This document shows positions 30,301-41,300 of a stretch of DNA of 64,000 nt, one piece after another. The notes under the pieces were generated by a model. The model saw only the letters and a list, made by a program, of their open reading frames with translations. It did no database searches and had not been told where the DNA came from. The position numbers and the translations under genes were made by a program. Positions within the stretch are counted from its first letter, which is position 1; every line of letters starts with the position of its first letter. The DNA is from Cladocopium goreaui (lineage: Eukaryota > Sar > Dinophyceae > Suessiales > Symbiodiniaceae). The stretch is from assembly GCA_947184155.2 (NCBI GenBank), contig CAMXCT020001481.1, positions 86,254 to 150,253 of the forward strand, written 5' to 3'.

Positions 30301-32168
30301 AAAGAGTTAGAAAAGAAATGGGCTGGATGGCAGGGAGCTGCATAGGTCCATACTAGAAAAGTACTGTAAGAAAGAGTTACATCTCGACAGGTTGGTCAGG
30401 TTGTAGTTGATCCTGGACGCACGGAGCGCACAGTGCGTGGTGCTACTGAGCCTGGCGTCATGCCTGGAGGTGGTAGTTGGAAAGAGAAATTTTGGCATGA
30501 GAACCTGGAGGGTCGAGTTTGCTTTGTCAGTGACCTTGGTTTAGTTGCCACATTTGTGATATAATGCGTGAGTAGTTGAACACTTGAGGTTCGGTAGTGT
30601 GCAAGAACAGTGGAGCTTGACGGATGTTTGCACTGACTGGTAACCTGGAGATTGAAGCCTGAAGCATTGTTGTTTGCCTGGCAGTATAGGTACTGGAGTG
30701 CTGAGAGAGAGAAATAGGAACCGTCATGGCACTGAAGGCACAGTGGAACTTGGTGTTGAGATTGTTGGTTGACAACGGAGTGAGAGTAAGGTGACATGTG
30801 GACACCGCCTGTTTGGGAACGTTGATCTTGATTTCTCAGATGCATCAGGTAGCATCCGTGGTTTGAACTGCAGTTGTGGAAGTGTTTGAGTTGAGCATGT
30901 ATTGCTGTAAGTCAATGGAAACGGCCTGAACTGTGTAGGAAGTGGAAACTGTTTTGAACTGTATTTTGAAACGAAACAGGAAACTTTGTTGTGAGTTTGC
31001 TTTCATGTTTTTCTTTGACCGGAATTTGAACAGTTTTGCAGTGTCGCAGGCAGGTCAGGTATGACTTACGTTGTTTGGATTGTTGCAGTTGTTTGTGAAA
31101 CCTGGACGGATGTAGTCGTGAGGACTGTGACAGATGCAGAGAAGGTACATTGAACCCTGAGACAGGTAGGTACTCTGGAGTTGTTGTCAGACTGACTGAA
31201 CTTTGTGTGAAGATAACTTGAATGCAAGCATTCCCCTTTTGGCTTAGAGCAATCGTACCGTACCTCTCTAGATGGATGGATGAGCACGGAGATATCTGCA
31301 AGCCAATTTTGACTGTGAGACGAGCTCTATGGTCTTTATAGTGATGATTGCCAGTGTGATTTGCCTACGTTGGTTATGGCACTTCCTTTGGTAGAAACGT
31401 AGTTTGAGAACAAGATGCTTGTAGTCGACCCTGGAGGGTTTCCTTTGCGAACCTTGGGCCATGTTGATTGGACATCTTGTACTACCAGAAGGCTGGCATG
31501 GAGTTTCACGAGATTTACAGCATTGGAGCTTTGCAGAGGATCCTGAGAGGGAAGTAGAGCGGTAGTGTAGTTTGTGCGTTTGCGTGTTGCTCAGAGTGAA
31601 AAGCAAAAGAGGGAATCTGGGATTTGAGATTTGCAATTTTAATTGAATTGAAGGAGTTTTGACTTACAACAAAAGAAGGAAATGGGCTGGATGGCAGAGG
31701 CGCTGCATAGGTCCATAGGGAACTGGAAAGCAGGGGCGACTAGACGACTTTCATAGGTTCCAAAAGGAAAAGAAAGGTTGTAGAAAGTCAAAACGTGGAC
31801 CAGATTGCAAGACGTTGCAAGGTTCACACATGAGCTGGATTGCAGACGTGCATAGGCTCAGATAACAGATTAAGTCAGAAAGAAAGAAATAGGGAACTGG
31901 ACGGCAGAGGCGACTAGACGATCTGCATAGGTTCCAAAACGTGAAACTGACTGAAATGAATGTAAATGTGATGTCAGTTCGTGGCTCGACATACTGTCTA
32001 AGTGAGAGACGAAGTATGGAGCTGTGTATTCTGTTGGACTTGACTTGACCTCTTGTTTAGACTTCTCATGTTTGTATAGGTTCCATTCTATCTTTGCTGT
32101 TTTACTATAAGACAACTTTGGCTCAGTGTCTTGCATTTCAGCTGCCCTAACGATCGCTTCGAGATCCT

Positions 32169-32558
32169 TTGGCATCAACGGCAATGGAATCCATTCGTCT
32201 TTGGTTGGCTCTGACTCCTAAGCAGTTTGAGGACTTGAACAATGGCAAGGAGATCCAGCCTGACGAATATTCCAAAAGGTTTGGACTTCGAAAAGACCCG
32301 ATTGCTGCCGTTGAGCGTGCGCAGTACTTCAATGATTGGACGCCAGAAGGTCCCAAGGGTGAGTTCTGTGCCAAGGATTATGTCCTGGTTGAAGTCGAAT
32401 TGACCGCCATTGGCTATCTCCAGAAGGCCGAGACGGGGATCCTTCTGAAGTACAAACCCAACGAATATCGTTGGCAAGGCACTATGAAGGCTTTGGAATT
32501 CGACGAGAATGGCAACTTGTTGTACAAGTTTGCCGCGGACGCTCATAAGATCGTCTGA
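32169..32558 (+). CDS. Hypothetical protein (129 aa) in R2
   Basis: The frame starts MASTAMESIRLWLALTPKQF and has a balanced, globular composition (aromatic residues, FNDWTPEGPKG, VEVELTAIGY, NEYRWQGTMKA). A later ATG at 32181 (MESIRL) is an equally good start. I recognise no family. It begins exactly where the R1/R2 leader similarity leaves the window in R1, so a second copy probably exists outside. It precedes the Gag-like gene by 560 bases and may be a capsid-related or captured domain. The amino-acid makeup argues that it is real. Confidence 0.5.
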   Translation: MASTAMESIRLWLALTPKQFEDLNNGKEIQPDEYSKRFGLRKDPIAAVERAQYFNDWTPEGPKGEFCAKDYVLVEVELTAIGYLQKAETGILLKYKPNEYRWQGTMKALEFDENGNLLYKFAADAHKIV

Positions 32559-33118
32559 GTGGGCAGGTTTCCTCCCAATGTATAGGTTTTTGTAGTGGTT
32601 CCAGGCCGGGTGGTAATGCTAGGCTTGGAAGCCGCCGACAGCTGTGAGGAGAAGTGCAAAAGCTGTGATGAAAGAGCTGTCAAGCTGAGATTGGAGTGGA
32701 GTAACAATTTTGAGATGTCTTGGAATTTCAGAGTTTTGGACGATTTCGGACTGGACAGAACTTGGACTTGTGGAACTCAGCGTGAGTAGTTTTCTGTTAG
32801 CTGTCATGACGTGGAAACCACTGTGATCTGTTTTGCAGTTTTGTGAAGGGTTGTGCATGCATTGGCAGTTGGATGTGGATTAAGTTTGCAGTTTGCCACA
32901 AGTTTGCATTATCTTTTGTTTTGTCTGAGACATTGAAGTTTGGTCGATCACATATTACCTGTCAAGATGTGCGGCACGCATCTTGGGGTAGTAGTGAGTG
33001 TGATCTTTGTCGGAAGTGTGAATCATCTGTTAAGGTGTGCGTCACGCACCTTAGGATGAACAAAAGGGAGTTTGTGCTTGGCATGAAACGGTTGAGTTGT
33101 AACCTGCATGGTCAGTAA
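32559..33118. other. Spacer between the two R2 ORFs
   Basis: 560 bases, G/T-rich. An inverted pair of the type gtgcgycacgca appears at about 32967-32978 and 33038-33049 in near-duplicated context. No gene is seen; an intron is possible. Confidence 0.35.
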
Positions 33119-34339
33119 ATGGATCGTCAAGTTGAATTGCAGATTATGCCCAAGTTGTACTTGGGTCCCGGCTTATCTCGCCGAGTGCATCAGGCCTTGA
33201 CTAGGAGACTCGAACAATTCATGGCAGCGAACGTGGCAGCTCCAGCAGTCCCAGCAGCTCCAGCGGCAGAGGGAGAATTCCCCGTGTCTGAGAATCCAGC
33301 GCTGACGGCACAGGCAGGAACTGCTGAGACGGAATCAGAGAAAGAGGGAGAGCAGGACACCGCTCATATGCATGGAGAAGACAAGGAAGACAAGGAGGAA
33401 AGAGATGCTGGAAGAGATGATGACAGGTCGAGATCTCCAAGATTGAGAATGCAGGAACCATTTGACCCCAATGAGGCAACAGACCTACTGGCCTCTACCA
33501 CAGGCTTGGCTGTGGGAATCACGTCAATGGTCGCTGCGCTGAAGGGTTCGACGGACAAGCTTGAAACCCTTATCAAGAGTACGCATACTCTTCAGCAAGA
33601 CCTCTGCCGTAGCCTAGATGCCGTAGGTGCGGCAGTGAACAACATGGCAAGGGCATCAGAATCATTGGCCGCTGGTGTTAACCACAACACCAGCCGCGTG
33701 GGTGCGGTCGTTGGGGAATACAACAAGTTAAAGAAGCACCTGGAGTGGGCAATGGATGTGTCCATGGGAGACGTGCTCAAGAAAAACGCCAAGAGCCGCA
33801 CGGAGCGCGACCAAGCTCTGCAGGACCTGATGACCCAGCTTTTCGAATCGATGGACAAACTACAAGAAAATATGCAGAAGATTGCTGCGAGGATCGAAAA
33901 GGCACCGGTAAGTCAAGAAGGAACCATGGATTATGATCCACCTCAACCTCCAATGGGACACTTGGGCGTTCCATCAGGGACACCATTGACACCGGCACCT
34001 GGCTTGGCTGTTAGCCCTGGGCTCCCGCCTCCACCGGCGGTACCACCCATGGTGCCACCAAAGCCTATGTTACCACCGCAGCCACCTCTTCCTGTGGTGA
34101 AGTTTGCGGGCTACAGTCCGGCTAAAATGGGGGAGTTACCGATGAGCTACCCTTTGCAAAGAGAAGTGACAGACCTCAAGACTCCACCTTGTCAAGTACT
34201 TGAGGAGTCTACGGGCCGCATTCGGTGTGTATCACCCACTGGTCGCCATGACCCGGCGACGGGTACGGCGGCATTTGCCCCGCTAGGGTATGTCCAGATA
34301 AAGGGGACGAGCGAATACCGGCGGGTATATTACCCCTGA
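33119..34339 (+). CDS. Gag-like structural protein of R2 (406 aa)
   Basis: The N-terminal ~110 residues are rich in Ala, Glu and Asp and include an acidic/RS segment (EERDAGRDDDRSRSPRLRM). Residues 120-265 are helical with heptad spacing and suit an oligomerising coiled coil (LETLIKSTHTLQQDLCRSLD, MDKLQENMQKIAARIEKA). Residues 270-330 are Pro-rich (PGLPPPPAVPPMVPPKPMLP). The C-terminus is compact and ends EYRRVYYP. There is no zinc knuckle. This layout fits a Gag-type or accessory structural protein. A remnant of the C-terminus occurs at the matching place in T (11450-11590), so the gene belongs to the LTR family and is not captured host sequence. No pol follows. The Gag assignment is by architecture and position only. 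Confidence 0.5.
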   Translation: MDRQVELQIMPKLYLGPGLSRRVHQALTRRLEQFMAANVAAPAVPAAPAAEGEFPVSENPALTAQAGTAETESEKEGEQDTAHMHGEDKEDKEERDAGRDDDRSRSPRLRMQEPFDPNEATDLLASTTGLAVGITSMVAALKGSTDKLETLIKSTHTLQQDLCRSLDAVGAAVNNMARASESLAAGVNHNTSRVGAVVGEYNKLKKHLEWAMDVSMGDVLKKNAKSRTERDQALQDLMTQLFESMDKLQENMQKIAARIEKAPVSQEGTMDYDPPQPPMGHLGVPSGTPLTPAPGLAVSPGLPPPPAVPPMVPPKPMLPPQPPLPVVKFAGYSPAKMGELPMSYPLQREVTDLKTPPCQVLEESTGRIRCVSPTGRHDPATGTAAFAPLGYVQIKGTSEYRRVYYP

Positions 34340-35718
34340 GAAGGTTGCCAAAGGCACCTGACTTCGTCTATTGTGACGACGAGAGAATAGCTGACTATTT
34401 TTGTCAACTCAAGGTTCACTCGTTGTTTTCCAGTAAGACGATATGGCTGAGCACAGAGATCAGGCGTGAGTTTAAAAGGGGGGGGAATACACCGAATGAC
34501 ATGTCTTGGGCCTGCATGTTATTTTGTTAGCTGTTTGAGGTTCGTTTTGTTGTCATATGTCTCTCAATGACGATGGCGAGAGCAACGTTCTTGAAGGCAT
34601 TCAGAACTTGGAGTTGCTGACAGATCTGAGGGAGACATCATGAAGAAAGGTTGAAGTTGTTCTTGATTGGCTTGATTGCGATATTTCTTATGTTTGAGTT
34701 GTTGCGTGCATGTCTTGAGTTTTGTTGCTTGAAACATGGAACTTGATGTTGTGAGTGTTTTCATAAACATTTGGTATAATTGAGTTGTCATGGCACATGA
34801 TGAGAACCTGGGAAGAAACTCAGACGGAATCTGAGTCTAACTAATCGGAAAATCTTCCGGGGAATCTGATGCCATGATTGCAGACACAATACACTTTCAT
34901 GTCATGATATGGACTTAGACAAGACATATCACACCTTCGAGATCGTTAGGATGGATCAGACGTTGAAAGGGGGACGGCGATCTATGCGATGATGAAACTG
35001 TGAGAGCTGTTCTGTCTTAGAACGTCTCTCACCGCTTCCTCATTCTGTGCCGATCTTAGCTAGTCCTGACCCTGACTGTGAGAGATTTTCATTCAGAACA
35101 TTTTGAATTTGTTGTGCAGTGACTGTGAACTGTACTTCACTTGCTTTGAATTTGAGATGAGTTGCATGAGTGATATTATTTCACTTGCGTTTTCTTTTCA
35201 TACGCCTACCTTCTACACGAAGGTGCGGATTAGCTGAAACAGTTGGCCTTTGTTTTCGTGTTGACTCCGATCGTGTGACGTTAGGTTTCGTCTTGGGTCT
35301 CGTGTGTGTGTGTGTGTTTGTTTTGTTCTGTTGTTGCTTTGTTTGTTGTAGGAAGACAACAGCACTGTAGATACATCGTTATTGACGCCATGGTTTATCC
35401 GAAGAACTGGATTTTTTTTAGAAGACAAGTTTAGTACTGGAAAGACCTCAGGAGTCTTTGGACTGAATCTGGTATTCCTACATCTGGTTTTCGCGATAGA
35501 GAAGATTTTGAATTTGGAAGTTACGACACTATGCATGAATCGAACGAGATGAGTTTTGGATGATGCTTTATCATCTACTTTGTGTTTTGGAAGACGTGTT
35601 CTTCTTTGGCTATCTTTTGATCATGAGTGTGATCTGGAACATGAACATTTTTCTGCGGATCATCGAATACTATTGGTATCCGTACATGGCAGTGATGTGA
35701 GTGGATGAGATGTCATGT
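34340..35718. other. 3' noncoding part of R2
   Basis: About 1.4 kb with no ORF of note. A short GT microsatellite lies near 35301-35322. The segment around 35220-35360 matches T (10220-10380) inverted. Confidence 0.5.
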
Positions 35719-35728
35719 CGAAAGGGGG
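35719..35728 (+). promoter_or_regulatory. Polypurine tract of R2
   Basis: cgaaaggggg directly precedes the 3' LTR, identical to the tract of T. Confidence 0.7.
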
Positions 35729-37219
35729 TATGGAAATTTGACGCCCTACGGGAGCACCCTTTGGGTAAGGGTGAAGCGACATGCCACTCATCATAGTGGT
35801 ACAGTTCTATGCGCGGAAGATTGGTAGAGAACATTCTATTTGTTGTGGAAGAAACCTGTGCATTGTGACCAACCTGTATCACAATATTCTATTGGTCTTT
35901 GGACTTATCGTTTTTGACATCCCGAGATGTCATTGATCAGTGTTGACCTGATTGTGGTATATTGATCTTTCTACATCTTATTCTGGATTCGACTTGGATC
36001 TGGTACAGCTTATTGCTTGAGCTGAAGATACCTACATTGGTTTGACATTGAGATTACTTCTTGTGTCGTGGACACTGAACACTGAGAAGTTTATTCTCTC
36101 CAAGTGATGAGAACACAGCTAGAAACTCTTGGAGAAGAGTTTAAGCTAGCTGAAAGTACCTGATGGAGAGAAGCTACTACGCTTTGAGTTTGGACTATGA
36201 GATGCATTGGCATTGTGAGGGCAATGTCAATATTTGGTCATCTTATTTGTCTGAGAGTTTTGTGATGAGATGTTTCGGTATTGTGAGGACAATACCTACA
36301 TCATCGTCATCGTGACCTATGGATCATACGCTTGATCTTATGGTGTGCATTTTATCGTTCCTGAGACGACTTTGGTCTACATTGTGGATTGGCTATTACA
36401 GTGGTCGAAAGACTTCAGCGATACAACTGTATTTGGCTGACCTACATTGACAATGTTGAACAGAACATTCTATTCTACATTGAGATTTGAAGCTGTGAGA
36501 TGCTATCTCTATGTGGAAAGCTGATTTGGAGAAGGAACGTTGTGTTCTGACTATGTTTTGTATCCAGAAGAAGGTTGTACAGATACCTTATGTAAATCAC
36601 TTCGTTCTTGAGGAGTTAGTCAGCTTGTGACTAATGAGCTGGTTATTCACGTTTGGATGAGAACCAGTTTGATTTGAGAACTTTTGGAAGTGTTTCGATG
36701 TTTTTGTATTCATCTAGTGAAATTGAGTTTTGTAGACTTGTAGCAGCTGGAATTGTTTCAACAAACCTTTATTTGAAGAACTTGAGGTTTGTTAACTGGA
36801 AACCTGGAATCGAGTTTACCAGTTGAGACATCGGCTCGAAGGACTGGTGTCGGAAGTTCATTTAATGAACAAGAGCTGCTGTGTCACATGACTTGACATA
36901 AGACAGACCAACAGAGGGAACATTGTATCTCGTTGTGTCTTTCTTCGTTCTTTTGTTTGTTTGTTGTGTTTGTGTTTCCCCGTGACTGATCGTGTTGCGT
37001 CTGGAGCGAAAAGAAGAGGCTTGACGTCAGCATGTGGGAGTCGAGGGTGAAACAATCCTTTTGATACGGTATTGCTTTAGTTTAATTAGGTTTGTGAATT
37101 TACGCTCTGCGCTTGTGCTTGGTGTGCGTGGTTGACGTACGTTTGCTTGCGTAGTTCTGTAGGAATTTTGAGGAAGCGTTAGATGTGATCGCAGATCTGT
37201 GCACGGCGCTTTTTCTACA
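35729..37219 (+). repeat. 3' LTR of R2
   Basis: 1491 bp, starting TATGGAAATTTGACGCCC and ending TACA. It matches 15805-16612 directly and 3210-5436 inverted. TA...CA is a noncanonical but known LTR end pair. It is followed by CTCTC. Confidence 0.75.
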
Positions 37220-37480
37220 CTCTCCGAGGGTGGTGGGTCATCGTTTACCTCTGGGCTGATCATTTGTGCAATAACTGGGTCGTTCTGTTTGTCTTGCATG
37301 ATCCTAGTGATGGCTTGGATGAAGGCATTGGGAGCTTCCACCAAAGCTTTTGCCTCCACTAGTGGCCGATCGAGCACGATGGCAATGAGCATTTCTCCTC
37401 CATCTTTTTTGATCAGGGCTGGTTTTCCAGCCTGCATTCGTTCTAGGATTGCGACTGCTTTGTTTTCACACAGGTTTCGT
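37220..37480 (-). pseudogene. 5' fragment of the gene split by an R insertion
   Basis: A minus-strand frame reads AILERMQAGKPALIKKDGG, then VLDRPLVEAKALVEAPNAF, then ITRIMQDKQNDPVIAQMI, and a PPPSE stretch before entering the LTR. Composition and lack of repeats point to genuine coding sequence, family unknown. Upstream it is bounded by a T/G-rich (A/C-rich on the sense strand) segment that may be an intron or leader. Its continuation is proposed at 5437-5523. Confidence 0.45.
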
Positions 37481-38319
37481 CTCGTCGCCGCTTGGTTTGT
37501 TTGCTGTGTTTTTTTTGTTTGTTTTTTGGTGTGCTTTTTGTGTTTCGTTTGCTTGCTTTTTGTTCGGCCTTTGGTTTTTGTGTTGGTTTTTGTTTTTTGC
37601 GGTGACTTCGTGACGACCCACTGGACTGTGTACAGGTCCTCACCAGTTCACTCTTGAGGCCCCTCAATCCGCCGACGGCCATGTGTATGCTTTAATTCAT
37701 TATACTAGGTACGGATGAGATAGGAGTTGTCGGAGGGTCCAGTTTTTTTGATTTCCCATCTCATGAGTAAAGTATTGTTTTTGCCCTTTGAAGGTGCCAA
37801 ACTCCTATCTCATGTGGTTCTAGTAGTCATTTGAAGGATACCTGCATCAAGTTTTTACATTCCCACGGTTTATGGTTTTTAATGCTACAGGCTACAGTTT
37901 GGACACATGAGATAGGACTTAGGGCTGATTTGGGGTATGTTCACATAACCCATGTGTTGGGACTGTAGCATCTATATCCCATGAAGAATTCCCATCTCAT
38001 GGGTTTCATCCTGAGCCATTTGGCAATATGGTATAAATTGCTACTGAACGTAACTTTTTTCATTTTCTCGTTGTTTCTCTACTGTTGTTAGCTTTAATAA
38101 CGGGCAGCGGCACGGCTCGCGGAGAACGGACGGCCACGTGTCTCCCTGTTTTTATCTCTAACGGGAAGCGACCGGCTCGCGGAGAACGGACGGCCGCGTG
38201 TCTCCCTGTTGTTGCCTGTAACCGGTCTCGCTGTGCACCTCCGGATTTTCCCACATGGCCTCCGGTAGCTTCCCGTTAAAAATAAGAATGGGGAGTGGGA
38301 GCCAGGATGCCCTTCCCCG
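37481..38319. other. Spacer with duplicated GC-rich block
   Basis: It contains a T/G-rich tract (37500-37600), scattered early forms of the gatgagatagga satellite motif, and a direct duplication of about 65 bp with core ggctcgcggagaacggacgg (38115 and 38174). No gene is seen. Confidence 0.5.
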
Positions 38320-41300
38320 TGTAAAAGCAGATGAGATAGGACTTGTGGGGATTTGACGGTTTGACCAGAGAAATCTAATGGCACATGGGTGCGGCAAAGG
38401 AAAAATAGCGACCTCCAAAAGCAGATGAGATAGGACTTAAGGAGATTTGACGATTTGACCTGGGAAATCTAATGGCACATGGGCGCGGCAAGGGAAAAAT
38501 AGCGACCACAAAAAGCAGATGAGATAGGACTTGTGGAGATTTGACGATTTGACCTGTGAAATCTAATGGCACATGGGCGCGGCAAGGGAAAAATAGCGAC
38601 CGCAAAAAGCAGATGAGATAGGACTTGTGGGGATTTGACGTTTCGACCTTGGAAATCTAATGCCACATGGGTGCGGCAAGGGAAAAATAGCGACCACTAA
38701 AAGCAGATGAGATAGGACTTGTGGGGATTTGGCCTGGGAAATCTAATGGCACGTGGGTGCGGCAAGGGAAAAATAGCGACCACTAAATTTTAAAAGAAAA
38801 TGAAAAAGGACTTGTGGGGATTAGATCTCTAAAGTAGTCAGGCAATGTAACCGGTCTCGCCGTGCACCTCCGGAGAAACAGAGGGAGCGGGCGGCAAGGC
38901 ACCAAGACCATCTGTCAAGGATGCCCCGCGTTTCGCTGGAAGATCTCCCCAAATCCTGGCAGTCAGAGCAGGGGCCAGACTCTGAAGCCTGGGTTCTTGA
39001 AAGAGAGAGATGAGAAGAAGTCTCGCCGTAGACGGGAGAAGTGGCTGGCAAGAAAAAATAGAGTGGCGATCCGCCGGAAGTCGGAACTTCCCTTTCCCAC
39101 AAGCCTCCGGGAGCTCTCGTCTCAGATAATAAAGGCGCGCCAAATACCCTTCCCCGTGTAAAAGCAAATGAGATAGGACTTGTGGGGATTTGGCCTGGGA
39201 AATCTAATGGCACATGGGTGCGGCCACGGAAAAAAAATAGCGACCACTAAAAGTAGATGAAATAGGGCTTGTGGAGATTTGACGATTTGACTTGGGAAAT
39301 CTAATGGCTCATGGGTGCGGCAAGGGAAAAATAGCGACCACTAAAAGCGGATGAGATGGGATTTGTGGAGATTGGACGATTTGACTTGGGAAATCTGATG
39401 GCACATGGGAAGGGAAAAATAGCGACCACTAAAAGCAGATGAGATAGGACTTGTGGAGATTTGACGATTTGACTTGGGAAATCTAATGGCTCATGGGTGC
39501 GGGAAGGGAAAAAATGGTGACCACTAAAAGCGGATGAGATAGGATTTCTGGAGATTTGACGATTTGAGCTGGGAAATCTATGGCGCCCGTTGTGTCTCAC
39601 CGGGGAGGCGCTTGGAACTGCTCGCCCCCACAGCTTCACTGCTCAGCACGGTCTGGACAATCAGCAGTTGCAAACGCTTCCCCGGGGAGACACAACGGAG
39701 AGACACAACGGGAGACACAGCAGGAAAATGATGTAAAATCAGAAAACGGTGAATGAATAGCGACCACTAAAATCAGATGAGATAGGACTTGTGACTTGTG
39801 GGGCTTTTGACGATTTAAAGATCTGGGAAATCTAATGGCACATGGGTGCGGCAAGGGAAAAATAGCGACCACTGAAAGCAGATGAGAAAGGACTTGTGGA
39901 GATTTGACGATTTGACTTGGGAAATCCAATGGCACATGGGAAGGGAAAAATAGCGACCACTAAAACCAGATGAGATAGGATTTCTAGAGATTTGACGATT
40001 TGAGCTGGGAAATGCAATGGCACCCGTTGTGTCTCACCGGGGAGGCGCTTGGAACTGCTCGCCCCCACAGCTTCACTGCTCAGAACGGTCTGGACGGTGA
40101 GCAGTTGCAATTGCCGCCCCGGGGAGACACAACGGAGAGACACAACGGGAAGACACAACAGGAAAATGATGCAAAATGAGAAAAAGCTGAATAGCGACCA
40201 CAGCAAAGCAGATGAGATAGGACTTGTGGGGGTTTGACGATTTGACTTGGGAAATCTAATGGCACACGGGTGCGGCAAGGGACAAATAACGACGACTAAA
40301 AGCAGATGAGATAGGATTTCCTGGGGATTTGACGCTTTGATCTGGGAAATGCAATGGCACCCGTTGTGTCTCTTCGTTGTGTCTCTCCGGGGAGGCGCTT
40401 GGAACTGCCCGCCACCACAGCTTCACTGCTCAGAACGGTGTGGACGGTGAGCAGTTGCAATTGCCGCCCCGGGGAGACACAACGGAGAGACACAACGGGA
40501 AGACACAACGGGAAGACACAACAGGAAAATGATGCAAAATGAGAAAAAGCTGAATAGCGACCACTAAAAGCAGATGAGATAGGACTTGTGGGGGTTTGAC
40601 GATTTGACTTGGGAAATCTAATGGCACATGGGAAGGGAAAAATAGCGACCATTAAAAGCAGATGAGATAGGATTTCTGGAGATTTGACGATTTGAGCTGA
40701 GAAATCTATCCGTGTGAATCAAATGCTGGGTCTATTTGCTGACATTTGCGGTAAACCTTTTTTTTTTGACGTCCGTATGCATTATTTGACGTCCGTAGTC
40801 AAAATTTGGCAACATTTGCGGGAACCATAATTTTACCGTAAAATGTGGTGAGCATGAGCGAAAAGTAACAGGGGCTGATATAAGATGAGGGGTCAACCCT
40901 GAAGACATCACGGTTCATCACGTTTTGTCACGGTATTTTCGACAAATGTCATAATTTTAAGTGGCAAAAAGATGATTCGTCACGATTTGTCACGATTTTG
41001 AACTACATATGGCCATGATCAACTCGCATGCACATCTTCGAAACAAAGGATGTCTGCGTTTTTTCATCAATTTCCGACAAAATCCGGTGGATTTCCGACA
41101 GATTCCGACAAATGTCACCAAAATCAAGCGTTAACGTAGATGTAGCCGTATTTTGACTACATTGCTACTTTTGATCTATATGCCGACATCGATTCTCAGG
41201 GTATGGCACCCGTTGTGTCTCACCAGGGAGGCGCTTGGAACTGCTCGCCCCCACAGCTTCACTGCTCAGAACGGTCTGGACGGTGAGCAGTTGCAAACGC

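Larger units (their letters stand above)
29308..35728 (+). mobile_element. R2 internal region (pol-less LTR element)
   Basis: It resumes the R element after the G insertion and runs to the polypurine tract before the 3' LTR. The first 2.87 kb match R1 inverted. It holds the 97-aa ORF, a 129-aa ORF and a Gag-like 406-aa ORF, but no protease, integrase, reverse transcriptase or RNase H. It is a LARD-type nonautonomous element of about 8.7 kb without G. Confidence 0.75.
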
